From a virus: a stretch of DNA of 24,096 bases. The DNA is taken from the IMG/VR virus record IMGVR_UViG_3300029787_002349, positions 1-24,096 of that record. One strand, written 5' to 3'. The translations under genes and the position numbers were made by a program. Below the pieces are notes generated by a model. That model saw only the letters and a program-made list of their open reading frames with translations, ran no database searches and had not been told where the DNA came from. Position 1 is the stretch's first letter. Each line of letters begins with the position of its first letter. Shown piece by piece: positions 1 to 6,220 of the stretch.

Positions 1-266
1 CTGGTCTTTCTAAAGAAGATATTTCTGTAATACAAGAAAAAAATAATGTTACTATATCTAATAATAAAAAAGTGGATGATGTAGGTGCTACTGTAGATAA
101 AAAATATATACATAAGGGTATTGCTAAAAGACCATTTACAAAGAAGTTCTCACTTCTACAAAATGCTATTGTAAGTGATGTATCTTTTGAGGATGGGCTA
201 TTAACATTACACATTAACATTGTAGTTCCTGAAGAAGAGAAACCTAAACAAATAGAAATACAATAG
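1..266 (+). CDS. Small heat-shock protein Hsp20, 3' part (5' end outside window)
   Basis: The frame is open from the left edge (first full codon at base 3) to the TAG at 264-266, so only the C-terminal 88 or so residues are present. They read like the second half of an IbpA-type alpha-crystallin domain: the YIHKGIAKRPFTKKF stretch matches the family pattern Y.HRGIA.R.FER.F, followed by a DVSFEDGLLTLHI strand (family: ASLENGLL.I) and a PEEEKPKQIEI tail, which carries the I-x-I type motif. Hsp20 proteins are ATP-independent holdases that bind unfolding proteins in the cytoplasm. Hsp20 genes occur in many marine T4-like and other phages, where they are thought to help capsid folding. A GTG at 72 is an internal codon, not the start. 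A terminator follows directly. The family call is firm, the role in this phage is inferred. Confidence 0.85.
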   Translation, partial: GLSKEDISVIQEKNNVTISNNKKVDDVGATVDKKYIHKGIAKRPFTKKFSLLQNAIVSDVSFEDGLLTLHINIVVPEEEKPKQIEIQ

Positions 267-272
267 AACTAT

Positions 273-303
273 GGAGGGGTGGGTAAAACCACCTCTCTCT
301 TTT
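273..303 (+). terminator. Rho-independent terminator after hsp20
   Basis: Bases 274-282 pair with 289-297 (nine pairs, one G-U) around a six-base loop of GTAAAA, and a CT-rich, T-ended tract runs to 303. It sits 7 bases after the hsp20 stop codon and ends just before the ribosome binding site of the next gene, so it should separate hsp20 from the downstream genes or attenuate read-through into them. Confidence 0.7.
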
Positions 304-314
304 CTGGAGAAGAT

Positions 315-1085
315 ATGAAAAAAGGACCAAATACAATTTACATAGGCTACGATCCTAAAGAACAGGTAGCCTATGATGTTTTAGAATTTACATTAGAACG
401 CACTGCAATAGAGCATATTCGCATAGTACCTTTACGAAAAGATCGTTTAGAACTTAATGGTTTATACACTAGAAAACATGACGTTGTTGATGGTCAAATG
501 ATTGATCAAATAGATGGTAAACCTTTTTCTAGTGAGTTTAGTTTCACACGTTTTCTTGTACCAGCTTTGCAGATGCATGAAGGTTGGGCATTGTATATGG
601 ATTGTGATATGTATCCACGTATAGATTTTAATACTTTATTTGAAGAATATAATTTAAACTATTATCCTTTATATTGTGTCAAACATAAATATGAACCGGG
701 TGATGGCGTTAAAATGGATGGCAGAGTTCAACAAAACTACTATAGAAAAAACTGGTCTAGTTTTGTTCTTTGGAATTGTAGCCATCCTCTCAATAGAAAT
801 TTAACACCAGAAGTTGTTAATACTCAAACAGGTCAATGGCTTCATTCTTTTGGTTGGTTGCCAGATAAAGAGGCTGACATTGGTTCTATACATGAAGAAT
901 GGAACTGGTTAGACAATCACTCACCTGAAGAAATTGAAGCTAAGAATGTACACTTTACCACAGGTGGTCCTTGGTTTAAAGAGTGGAAGTCTAGTAGAAA
1001 AATTGATGGTAAATATGCAGCAGAATGGAATTATGATTATACTCATCTTGCAGGAACAGGACAGATAAAACCTTATGAAATATAA
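315..1085 (+). CDS. GT8-like glycosyltransferase
   Basis: Predicted 256-residue cytoplasmic glycosyltransferase with a GT-A fold, expected to move a sugar from a nucleotide-sugar donor to a glycan or protein acceptor. Visible motifs: an N-terminal strand with GYDPKEQVAYDV (about residues 11-22), FTRFLVPAL (77-85), then ALYMDCDMYP with the metal-binding DXD as DCD (96-98), and near the C-terminus a VHFTTGGPWFKEW segment typical of GT8-like phage enzymes. The start is taken as the ATG at 315 because GGAGA lies at 306-310; the in-frame GTG at 279 lies inside the terminator stem and is unlikely. The gene overlaps the next one by 11 bases, which suggests coupled translation with the 793-residue multidomain protein. 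Donor and acceptor cannot be read from the sequence. Confidence 0.8.
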   Translation: MKKGPNTIYIGYDPKEQVAYDVLEFTLERTAIEHIRIVPLRKDRLELNGLYTRKHDVVDGQMIDQIDGKPFSSEFSFTRFLVPALQMHEGWALYMDCDMYPRIDFNTLFEEYNLNYYPLYCVKHKYEPGDGVKMDGRVQQNYYRKNWSSFVLWNCSHPLNRNLTPEVVNTQTGQWLHSFGWLPDKEADIGSIHEEWNWLDNHSPEEIEAKNVHFTTGGPWFKEWKSSRKIDGKYAAEWNYDYTHLAGTGQIKPYEI

Positions 1086-3456
1086 AGTAGTTACATGTTT
1101 TGATGAAACATTATTAAAACTTAATGGATCAAAACTAATAGAGCAGTTTGCCTCAAGCTGGCAACCTAGCATAGAATTTCATTGTTATTATTATAATTTA
1201 GATTTATCTAATTATTCTTTACCTAAGAAAAAGAATATTTACTATCATAATCTAAATGATATAGATGGCTTCCCTGAGTTTATGGAGCGCAACAAAACTC
1301 ATGATGGCACAGAAGATGGCAGTGTTCAATATAATTCTATCATTGATGTTATATCAGAAGGACCAAAAGTATTTGCTATAAGTGAGGAAGCATTTAAAGA
1401 TAGTAACTCTTGGCTATTCTGGTTGGATGCTAACTGTTGTACCGTAAGAGATATAAGATTAAATAGTTTAAAAACTATCTTTAGTGATGATTCTAATGCA
1501 TTGTCTCTAGCTTTAGTTGAACATAGAAACCATTTTGCTGGTTTTAATTTACAAAGCCAAGCTGTTGTAGAACTCCTTGCAGATATAAAAGGAGCATATA
1601 TTACAGATAGATTTACAGATTATAGGGAGTGGGGATTTAATTTTATACTAGGTTCAATACTACCTCTTTACCAAGCACGAGGTTTAAATTATAAATTATT
1701 TACAGAAAATAGTCTTGGTGTCTTAAATAATTTATTTGTAGATCTGCGTGACCCTGCATCTAAAAAACTTAGAGATGCTAAAGGTAATAGAATAGTTCCT
1801 TTATCTGACAAAGAAACATCACCAGATATCTTACCGGGAAGATACAAACAACTTGCAGATATAGTTAGGCACTACAAACCACAAACTATCTTAGAAACAG
1901 GAACATGGAATGGTGGTAGAGCTATAGAGATGTCTCTTGCTGCTTTTGAAAAGTCAGATAAAGTTCACTACATTGGTTATGATTTATTTGAAGATGCTAC
2001 ACCAGAGATAGATCAAGAAGAGTTTAACTCCAAAGCTCACAATACTTTAGCTGCTGTTGAAGCTAGACTAACAGAGTTCCAAGAGTTTGTTAAAAAAGAA
2101 AGACAAAAAGATTTTAGTTTTGAATTAACTAAGGGTAATGTCAAAGATGCACTCAATATTAAAGCAGATAATGATATTGATTTTGCTCTCATTGGTAGTG
2201 GTAATAGCTTCAATACCGTAGAGTATGAATATAATACTTTAAAAGATATACCTGTTGTTGTCGCAGATCATTACTTTACAAAGGATGAAGCAGAAGAAAT
2301 ACCACCTGATGCCTATCAAGGTGTTAACCAAGTATTTAAATCTGTCCCTACAAAAGAAGTAAAATCAGATGAAGTACCAGACGTAGATGGATGGATTACA
2401 TTTGATGATGCAGCTACCACTAGAAAATATGTGCTTCCCTCTAGTGATAGAGTTCTTGGAGGTGGCACTACACACTTAGCTGTATTCTTACATGATCCTG
2501 ATTTAAAAGATCTTCCAGAAGATGTTAAACGTGTTCCTATCGTAGTTCATCCTAGAGATTGTGTACCTAAAGATTATATTGTAAGTAATATACAAACCAA
2601 TATAAAAATGATAGGAGAAGACAACTGGGTATCTAAACATCCTCCTCATAGAGAAGTGGGTATTGTTGTATCTGCTGGCCCTTATTTAGATTGTGTAGCT
2701 CTAAAAGAGTTTATGCATACGTATTTAGCAAAAGGTATTAGACCTAAAATACTAACTGTTAAACATGCTTATCCTAATCTATTAAAGAATGGTATAATAC
2801 CGTGGGGATGTATTGTTCTTGATCCTCGTTCAATAGAAGGTAAGAGCACACACAATATTGTGCGTAAAGATTTGTTTAAAGATATAAATAAAGAAACTTT
2901 ATTCTTTGTTGCCTCTATGACAGATCCATCTGTTACTAAACATATTAAAGATGGTAATGGTAAAATATGGGGATGGCACGCTTTTACAGATTTCATGAGA
3001 CAAGAACAAGAACGAGGCACACAGATAGTAAATCAAACTGTGCAGCTTAACGAAGAGCTAGGTATACCGCAAGGTGCTACATTAATTACAGGTGGTACTT
3101 GTGCAGCTATGCGTGGTATTGGCTTAATGCACACGATGGGCTTCAGAGAGATACATCTCTTTGGCTTTGATTGCTGTCGTGAAGAACCAACAGCGGAAGA
3201 AAAGACAGAAACTACAGGTGATATAGAAGGTGGTGAAACACCTAAACCTAAATACATACAGGTCAATGTGGGAGATGTTACTTACTGGACTACAGGTGAG
3301 CTTTTGGCTATGGCTCAAGACTGTGAAAAAGTATTTGATGATCCCGGCCTTGACGGTGTATTAGAGTTTCATGGTGAAAATACAATGATATCAGCCTTGT
3401 GGGATATTAAACAAAGTAAGGAGAAACGTCCAGCGTTTAAAGATTATTATGCTTGA
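1075..3456 (+). CDS. Three-part protein: glycosyltransferase-like, methyltransferase-like and DUF115/MptE-like domains
   Basis: Protein of 793 residues that reads as three joined domains. Residues 1-225 look like a GT-A glycosyltransferase, with a WLFWLDAN segment (113-120) where the metal-binding D-x-D is expected and the second Asp is Asn. Residues about 250-450 resemble a Rossmann methyltransferase of the Methyltransf_24 type: motif I ETGTWNGG (274-281), IGYD (300-303), and FALIGSGNS (370-378) where the family usually has FIDGGHS. Residues about 525-793 resemble DUF115/MptE-like proteins (the family of Maf flagellin glycosyltransferases): IVVSAGPYLDC (530-540), GGTCAAMR (673-680) and GFREIHLFGFDCC (689-701). 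No signal peptide or TM segment is seen. It overlaps both neighbours, a glycosyltransferase and a methyltransferase, so a role in glycan building or glycosylation is likely. The DUF115 call is the firmest; the altered motifs leave activity of the first two parts open. Confidence 0.7.
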   Translation: MKYKVVTCFDETLLKLNGSKLIEQFASSWQPSIEFHCYYYNLDLSNYSLPKKKNIYYHNLNDIDGFPEFMERNKTHDGTEDGSVQYNSIIDVISEGPKVFAISEEAFKDSNSWLFWLDANCCTVRDIRLNSLKTIFSDDSNALSLALVEHRNHFAGFNLQSQAVVELLADIKGAYITDRFTDYREWGFNFILGSILPLYQARGLNYKLFTENSLGVLNNLFVDLRDPASKKLRDAKGNRIVPLSDKETSPDILPGRYKQLADIVRHYKPQTILETGTWNGGRAIEMSLAAFEKSDKVHYIGYDLFEDATPEIDQEEFNSKAHNTLAAVEARLTEFQEFVKKERQKDFSFELTKGNVKDALNIKADNDIDFALIGSGNSFNTVEYEYNTLKDIPVVVADHYFTKDEAEEIPPDAYQGVNQVFKSVPTKEVKSDEVPDVDGWITFDDAATTRKYVLPSSDRVLGGGTTHLAVFLHDPDLKDLPEDVKRVPIVVHPRDCVPKDYIVSNIQTNIKMIGEDNWVSKHPPHREVGIVVSAGPYLDCVALKEFMHTYLAKGIRPKILTVKHAYPNLLKNGIIPWGCIVLDPRSIEGKSTHNIVRKDLFKDINKETLFFVASMTDPSVTKHIKDGNGKIWGWHAFTDFMRQEQERGTQIVNQTVQLNEELGIPQGATLITGGTCAAMRGIGLMHTMGFREIHLFGFDCCREEPTAEEKTETTGDIEGGETPKPKYIQVNVGDVTYWTTGELLAMAQDCEKVFDDPGLDGVLEFHGENTMISALWDIKQSKEKRPAFKDYYA

Positions 3457-4129
3457 GTATATAGAAGAATATAGTAGAGATAACACATCTCAAAGATATA
3501 AAGATTTATTAAAAGAATATGAGAAGTTACATGCACTTGATGAAGGTATGTTTAACGGTAGAAGTTTAGTAAGATTTGCTGGACCACTTGAACAAATAAT
3601 TAACAAACATAAATGTGAAACACTGTTAGATTATGGTTGTGGTAAAGGCCATCCATATACAGATAAGTTTCATACAGTTCCTGACTCTGATTTCTTAGAT
3701 AAACCAATACATGAGTTTTGGGGTATAAAAGATATCACTTTGTATGACCCCGGTGAAGAAGAGCATAGTGAGTTACCAACTGGTGTTTATGATATTGTAA
3801 TATGCACTGATGTTTTAGAACATATACCACATGAAGATCTTACTTGGGTTATTGAAGAAATACTTAAATACTCTACAAACGTAGTATTTCTTAATATATG
3901 TTGTATACCTGCCATGAAACATTTTCCTAATGGTGAGAATGTTCATGTATCATTATATCCTGTTAAAGAATGGCTACAATTTATTGCTAGATTATCTATA
4001 GATTATCCATATCTAACTATCTATGTTTATGCAGATGACAAAGACAATGATAAGTATCGTTTAAATGCTTATAAAATAATACCAAGACCTACAATTATAC
4101 CACTCAAAACTAAGCCTGAAAAAGAATGA
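3449..4129 (+). CDS. Class I SAM-dependent methyltransferase
   Basis: 226-residue protein with a clear class I methyltransferase core: motif I LLDYGCGKG (59-67) for S-adenosylmethionine binding, LYDPG (98-102) at the end of strand 2, and YDIVICTDVLEHIP (114-127) covering motif IV and the following helix. A GENVHVSLYPVKEW stretch (162-175) matches the C-terminal part of phage methyltransferases of this kind. The substrate is unknown; the immediate glycosyltransferase neighbours point to a sugar or glycoconjugate, but DNA, protein or a small molecule cannot be excluded. The ATG at 3449 overlaps the end of the preceding gene by 8 bases, and the TGA stop overlaps the next ATG (ATGA at 4126-4129), so the gene is embedded in a translationally coupled run. 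Confidence 0.85.
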   Translation: MLEYIEEYSRDNTSQRYKDLLKEYEKLHALDEGMFNGRSLVRFAGPLEQIINKHKCETLLDYGCGKGHPYTDKFHTVPDSDFLDKPIHEFWGIKDITLYDPGEEEHSELPTGVYDIVICTDVLEHIPHEDLTWVIEEILKYSTNVVFLNICCIPAMKHFPNGENVHVSLYPVKEWLQFIARLSIDYPYLTIYVYADDKDNDKYRLNAYKIIPRPTIIPLKTKPEKE

Positions 4130-4446
4130 CTGTATTAAGATATAATAGATTTTATTATGATCCATTACCCAGTAATGTTAAGATTGATGAAAGTCCTATA
4201 CATGGTCATGGCATCTTTGCTAAAGAAGATATTAAATCTAAAACAGATTTAGGTTCTACTCATATTAAATATCCTATGATTGTAGGTTATATACGAACAC
4301 CTATGGGTGGTTTTATAAATCACTCAGATAAACCAAACTGTCATTTAATCATATCTCAAGATTGGGATGACTTTATAATTTATAACTTGGTAACACATAA
4401 AAAAATATTAAAAGATGAAGAAATACTTTTAGACTATGAAGTGTAA
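4126..4446 (+). CDS. Small SET-domain protein (putative protein-lysine methyltransferase)
   Basis: 106-residue protein that is essentially a minimal SET domain. The N-terminal part has ESPIHGHGIFAKEDIK (22-37), the usual opening strand pair of SET proteins. GGFINHSDKPNC (61-72) carries the NHS motif that forms part of the pseudo-knot and the S-adenosylmethionine site, and EEILLDYEV (98-106) supplies the conserved Glu and Tyr near the C-terminus. No post-SET cysteines follow. SET proteins methylate lysine side chains with S-adenosylmethionine; small bacterial and phage members have mostly unknown targets. It starts in an ATGA overlap with the methyltransferase gene and ends 11 bases before the holin gene, whose SD overlaps its stop. 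Family assignment is good, target unknown. Confidence 0.8.
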   Translation: MTVLRYNRFYYDPLPSNVKIDESPIHGHGIFAKEDIKSKTDLGSTHIKYPMIVGYIRTPMGGFINHSDKPNCHLIISQDWDDFIIYNLVTHKKILKDEEILLDYEV

Positions 4447-4457
4447 GGAGTAACATA

Positions 4458-4862
4458 ATGTTAGGACTAGCAGATAGTGTCATAGGTGTAGCTGGTAAGG
4501 TTCTTGATAAGTTTGTAGAAGACAAAGATCTCAAAACTAAACTAGAGGCTGAACTAAAACAGCAGATGATTAGTCTTGATCTTGCTCAGACACAAGCAAA
4601 TATAGAACAAGCTAAACACCCTTCCATCTTTGTTGCTGGAGCTAGGCCAGCCATCATGTGGATATGTGCTCTAGGTCTTGGTTGGCAGTTTATTCTTGCA
4701 CCTATATCTTCATGGATTATTATAACTTGGTATCCTACTATAACATTACCTATGTTAGAAACAGGAGAACTAACAAGTCTTGTTCTTGCTCTTCTTGGTC
4801 TTGGTGGTATGCGTACAGCAGAAAAGTGGAAAGGTGTTCAAAGAGATAATATGAAACATTGA
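4458..4862 (+). CDS. Holin, gene-transfer-agent 3TM type
   Basis: 134-residue protein that matches the layout of the 3TM gene-transfer-release holin family. An N-terminal amphipathic and coiled-coil-like part (about 1-52, rich in Lys, Glu and Gln) is followed by SIFVAGARPAIMWICALGLG (56-75) leading into a first TM helix. A second hydrophobic stretch covers about 77-100, and a third, LTSLVLALLGLGGMRTAEKW (105-124), holds the typical GLGGMRTAEK ending. Holins oligomerise in the inner membrane at lysis time and release the endolysin or collapse the membrane. The start is the ATG at 4458 preceded by AAGGAG (4445-4450). The stop codon overlaps a TTG that may start a 31-residue membrane peptide. 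The endolysin itself is on the other strand at 6938-7324. Confidence 0.85.
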   Translation: MLGLADSVIGVAGKVLDKFVEDKDLKTKLEAELKQQMISLDLAQTQANIEQAKHPSIFVAGARPAIMWICALGLGWQFILAPISSWIIITWYPTITLPMLETGELTSLVLALLGLGGMRTAEKWKGVQRDNMKH

Positions 4863-4954
4863 TAATAAAAATAATAGGTGGATCTATATTATTATGGATC
4901 TTATATATAATTAGTATTGGTATTATTCAAACATTTTGTGGGTGTTTAGTTTAA
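4859..4954 (+). CDS. 31-residue single-TM micropeptide between holin and cupin
   Basis: Short open frame starting with TTG at 4859-4861, overlapping the holin stop (TTGA), and ending with TAA at 4952-4954, which shares its last base with the ATG of the cupin gene (TAATG). The peptide is almost entirely hydrophobic: one Lys at position 4, a GGS turn, then one membrane-spanning stretch, LLWILYIISIGIIQ (11-24), ending in TFCGCLV with two Cys close to the C-terminus. The frame fills the gap between holin and cupin exactly, with an overlap at each end. That pattern recurs through this genome and argues for translation, although TTG is a weak start. It could be an antiholin or holin partner, or another small lysis-related membrane peptide. 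No canonical lipobox is seen. Confidence 0.45.
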   Translation: MIIKIIGGSILLWILYIISIGIIQTFCGCLV

Positions 4955-5304
4955 TGAAAGCAGGAAAAGTTTGGGGTGAGACACACTCTGTATTTAAAAA
5001 TGGTGTATTTGAATTTCACCATATAAAATTTAATAAAGGTAGTAAATGTAGTAAACATAAACACAAGTATAAGTGGAATGGATTCTATGTTACTAAAGGT
5101 AAACTAATTATTAGAGTATGGAAAAATGATTATAATCTTATGGATGAAACACTTCTCACAGAGGGTGAATGGACAACGGTAAAACCGGGAGAGTATCATC
5201 AGTTTGAAGCTGTATCAGATGGTGAAGCTCTTGAATTATATTGGGCTGAGTTTGACCATGATGATATTGAACGTGAGACAGTAGGAGAGGCTAGTGGCTC
5301 TTAA
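4954..5304 (+). CDS. Cupin-domain protein
   Basis: 116-residue small beta-barrel protein. Cupin motif 1 is seen as GSKCSKHKHKYKWNGFYVTKG (29-49), with His35 and His37 as likely metal ligands; the usual Glu position (42) is Asn. Motif 2 is VKPGEYHQFEA (76-86), with His82. It is all one cupin domain with an acidic tail. Single-domain cupins of this size include sugar isomerases, dioxygenase-like proteins and ligand-binding proteins; the nearby sugar-transfer genes make a sugar-related role reasonable but unproven. The start is the ATG at 4954 in a TAATG overlap with the upstream micropeptide; an in-frame TTG at 4936 is less likely. The end overlaps the start of the terminase small subunit by 11 bases. 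Confidence 0.75.
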   Translation: MKAGKVWGETHSVFKNGVFEFHHIKFNKGSKCSKHKHKYKWNGFYVTKGKLIIRVWKNDYNLMDETLLTEGEWTTVKPGEYHQFEAVSDGEALELYWAEFDHDDIERETVGEASGS

Positions 5305-5761
5305 TGAAAAGCAAGAGAAGTTTGCACAGTCCTACATATTACATCGTAATGCTACAGAGGCTGCAAAGAACGCTGGTTATGCTCCTGACTCAGCAGCTAA
5401 TCAGGGCTACCGTCTTATGCAGAATCAAGAGGTTGTTGATAGAGTCCACGAACTAGAGCAACAACTTGAAACAGATGTAGATGTTATAGGTGAATTAGAA
5501 AAACAGTATGAGTTTGCTAAGAACAACGGTCACTCAAATAGTGCGCTCAAGGCACTAGAGTTATTATCTAGAATACGTGGTGCTAATAGTGATGTCAATT
5601 CGGGGTTAGATAAAGACACACTAGAAACAGCTATTGTTGGGTGTCTTAATACATTAGGAGAAGATAAAGTTATTAATCTATTACAGAAGTGTGACTTTGC
5701 AAGTAACATATTTGAAGAGGGGGATATAGAAGAGGATGCCAAGGAAATGGAAAGTGTATGA
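5294..5761 (+). CDS. terS: Terminase small subunit
   Basis: 155-residue protein of the Terminase_2 type. The N-terminal DNA-binding helix-turn-helix is clear: LNEKQEKFAQSYILHRNATE (3-22), AAKNAGYA (23-30), then AANQGYRLMQNQEVVDRV (34-51). The middle is helical and probably oligomerises; the tail (about 135-155) is acidic and may contact the large subunit. Small terminases recognise the packaging site on concatemeric DNA and hand it to the large subunit. The start is GTG at 5294 with GGAGAGG just upstream (5284-5290), inside the end of the cupin gene. No large-subunit gene follows, which is unusual. Bases 5392-5436 have a near-copy in a structural gene on the other strand. Confidence 0.88.
   Translation: MALNEKQEKFAQSYILHRNATEAAKNAGYAPDSAANQGYRLMQNQEVVDRVHELEQQLETDVDVIGELEKQYEFAKNNGHSNSALKALELLSRIRGANSDVNSGLDKDTLETAIVGCLNTLGEDKVINLLQKCDFASNIFEEGDIEEDAKEMESV
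5392..5436 (+). repeat. 45-bp repeat, copy 1 (inside terS)
   Basis: This stretch matches the reverse-strand segment 13019-12975 at 42 of 45 positions, including an unbroken 22-base run at its start (5392-5413). It encodes AANQGYRLMQNQEVV of the helix-turn-helix region of the terminase small subunit, and the copy is read in the same frame in the other gene. The match was found by eye and counted base by base. Confidence 0.85.
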
Positions 5762-5870
5762 TTCTGATGGTAATATAGTTATTATTACTACATATAAAGA
5801 AGCAGCTATATATATGTTGAAAAAACTAAAAGATAAGAAAAAAAGAGGGGCAAAGCTGACCGCTGAGTAG
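5736..5870 (+). CDS. 44-residue basic protein of unknown function
   Basis: Short frame starting with ATG at 5736, 26 bases inside the end of the terminase small subunit gene, and ending with TAG at 5868-5870. A purine-rich AGGGGG (5718-5723) about 12 bases upstream could serve as a ribosome binding site. The product begins MPRKWKVYDSDGNIV and continues as a helix-like segment with a strongly basic end (KKLKDKKKRGAK). The N-terminal part, with its SDGNIV turn, could be a small beta hairpin. No family is recognised. The left arm of the bidirectional terminator stem lies within its last codons, so it is the last gene of the + strand block. It may be a nucleic-acid-binding helper, but that is only suggested by charge. 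Confidence 0.55.
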   Translation: MPRKWKVYDSDGNIVIITTYKEAAIYMLKKLKDKKKRGAKLTAE

Positions 5871-5886
5871 CCTTCTTGCCCCTTTA
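5838..5886. terminator. Bidirectional terminator between convergent gene blocks
   Basis: Bases 5844-5853 pair with 5876-5885 (ten pairs, one G-U) with a 22-base loop. Read on the - strand the stem is followed by a run of seven T (5844-5838), a canonical rho-independent signal for the long leftward structural and lysis transcript. Read on the + strand only TTT follows, so it should be weaker for the rightward transcript. Confidence 0.75.
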
Positions 5887-5938
5887 GGTTACTAACCTAC
5901 CAGAGAGGTGTAGATTGCTCTGTATGAGCAAATATACC
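5885..5938. other. Two further hairpins in the convergent intergenic region
   Basis: TAGGTT (5885-5890) pairs with AACCTA (5894-5899) around ACT. A longer hairpin pairs 5907-5912 with 5933-5938 and 5915-5920 with 5926-5931, twelve pairs in all, one of them G-U, with a small asymmetric internal loop and a TGTAT terminal loop. Neither is followed by a T run. Together with the terminator they make a three-hairpin 3' region for the leftward mRNA. They might protect RNA ends or belong to an unrecognised small RNA. Confidence 0.4.
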
Positions 5939-5941
5939 CCC

Positions 5942-6211
5942 TTAACGTGGATTTCGCCCTAACTTACCTGCCTGATAAGCAGCAGCACCAAAGTAAGCTG
6001 CAATTAAACCTGATAAGGCTAGATAAGCCATCTCCATAACATTATTATTACCATAACGATCTGGTACAATTATAATAGCTATAGTCATAGCAAGTAACAT
6101 TCCCATCACAAGCCAAGCCATACGTCTTCTATTAGTCTGATATACAGACTTATCAGGCATCATATCTTTTTCTTCTTTATTAATATCATCGTGCATCATT
6201 TCACCCACCAT
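5942..6211 (-). CDS. Two-TM membrane protein, possible holin or antiholin
   Basis: 89-residue protein with a charged N-terminal arm (1-30, ending NRRR), a first TM helix at about 31-50 (MAWLVMGMLLAMTIAIIIVP), a short polar loop (DRYGNNN), a second TM helix at about 60-80 (MEMAYLALSGLIAAYFGAAA) and a short basic tail. A good ribosome binding site (AAGGAG) precedes the ATG at 6211. It is the last gene of the - strand block and lies four genes after the endolysin region begins. Size, topology and position fit a holin or holin-like protein, yet a separate 3TM holin is encoded on the + strand. The call is therefore tentative. Confidence 0.6.
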   Translation of the reverse strand: MVGEMMHDDINKEEKDMMPDKSVYQTNRRRMAWLVMGMLLAMTIAIIIVPDRYGNNNVMEMAYLALSGLIAAYFGAAAYQAGKLGRNPR

Positions 6212-6220
6212 TAGAACTCC

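Noticed and set aside
279-314. GTG start at 279 for the GT8-like glycosyltransferase
   Set aside because: It lies within the terminator hairpin (273-303); the ATG at 315 has a GGAGA ribosome binding site at a good distance and begins with the expected first strand of the domain.
921-1172. - strand frame across the junction of the first two + strand glycan genes
   Set aside because: It is antisense to two recognised domains and has no motif; a chance frame in AT-rich DNA.
4936-4953. TTG start at 4936 for the cupin
   Set aside because: The ATG at 4954 sits in a TAATG overlap like many other genes here, and the extra six residues (MWVFSL) do not belong to the cupin fold.
5885-5938. tRNA gene in the convergent gap
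   Set aside because: The hairpins do not form a cloverleaf and there is no T-loop or CCA-type acceptor pairing.
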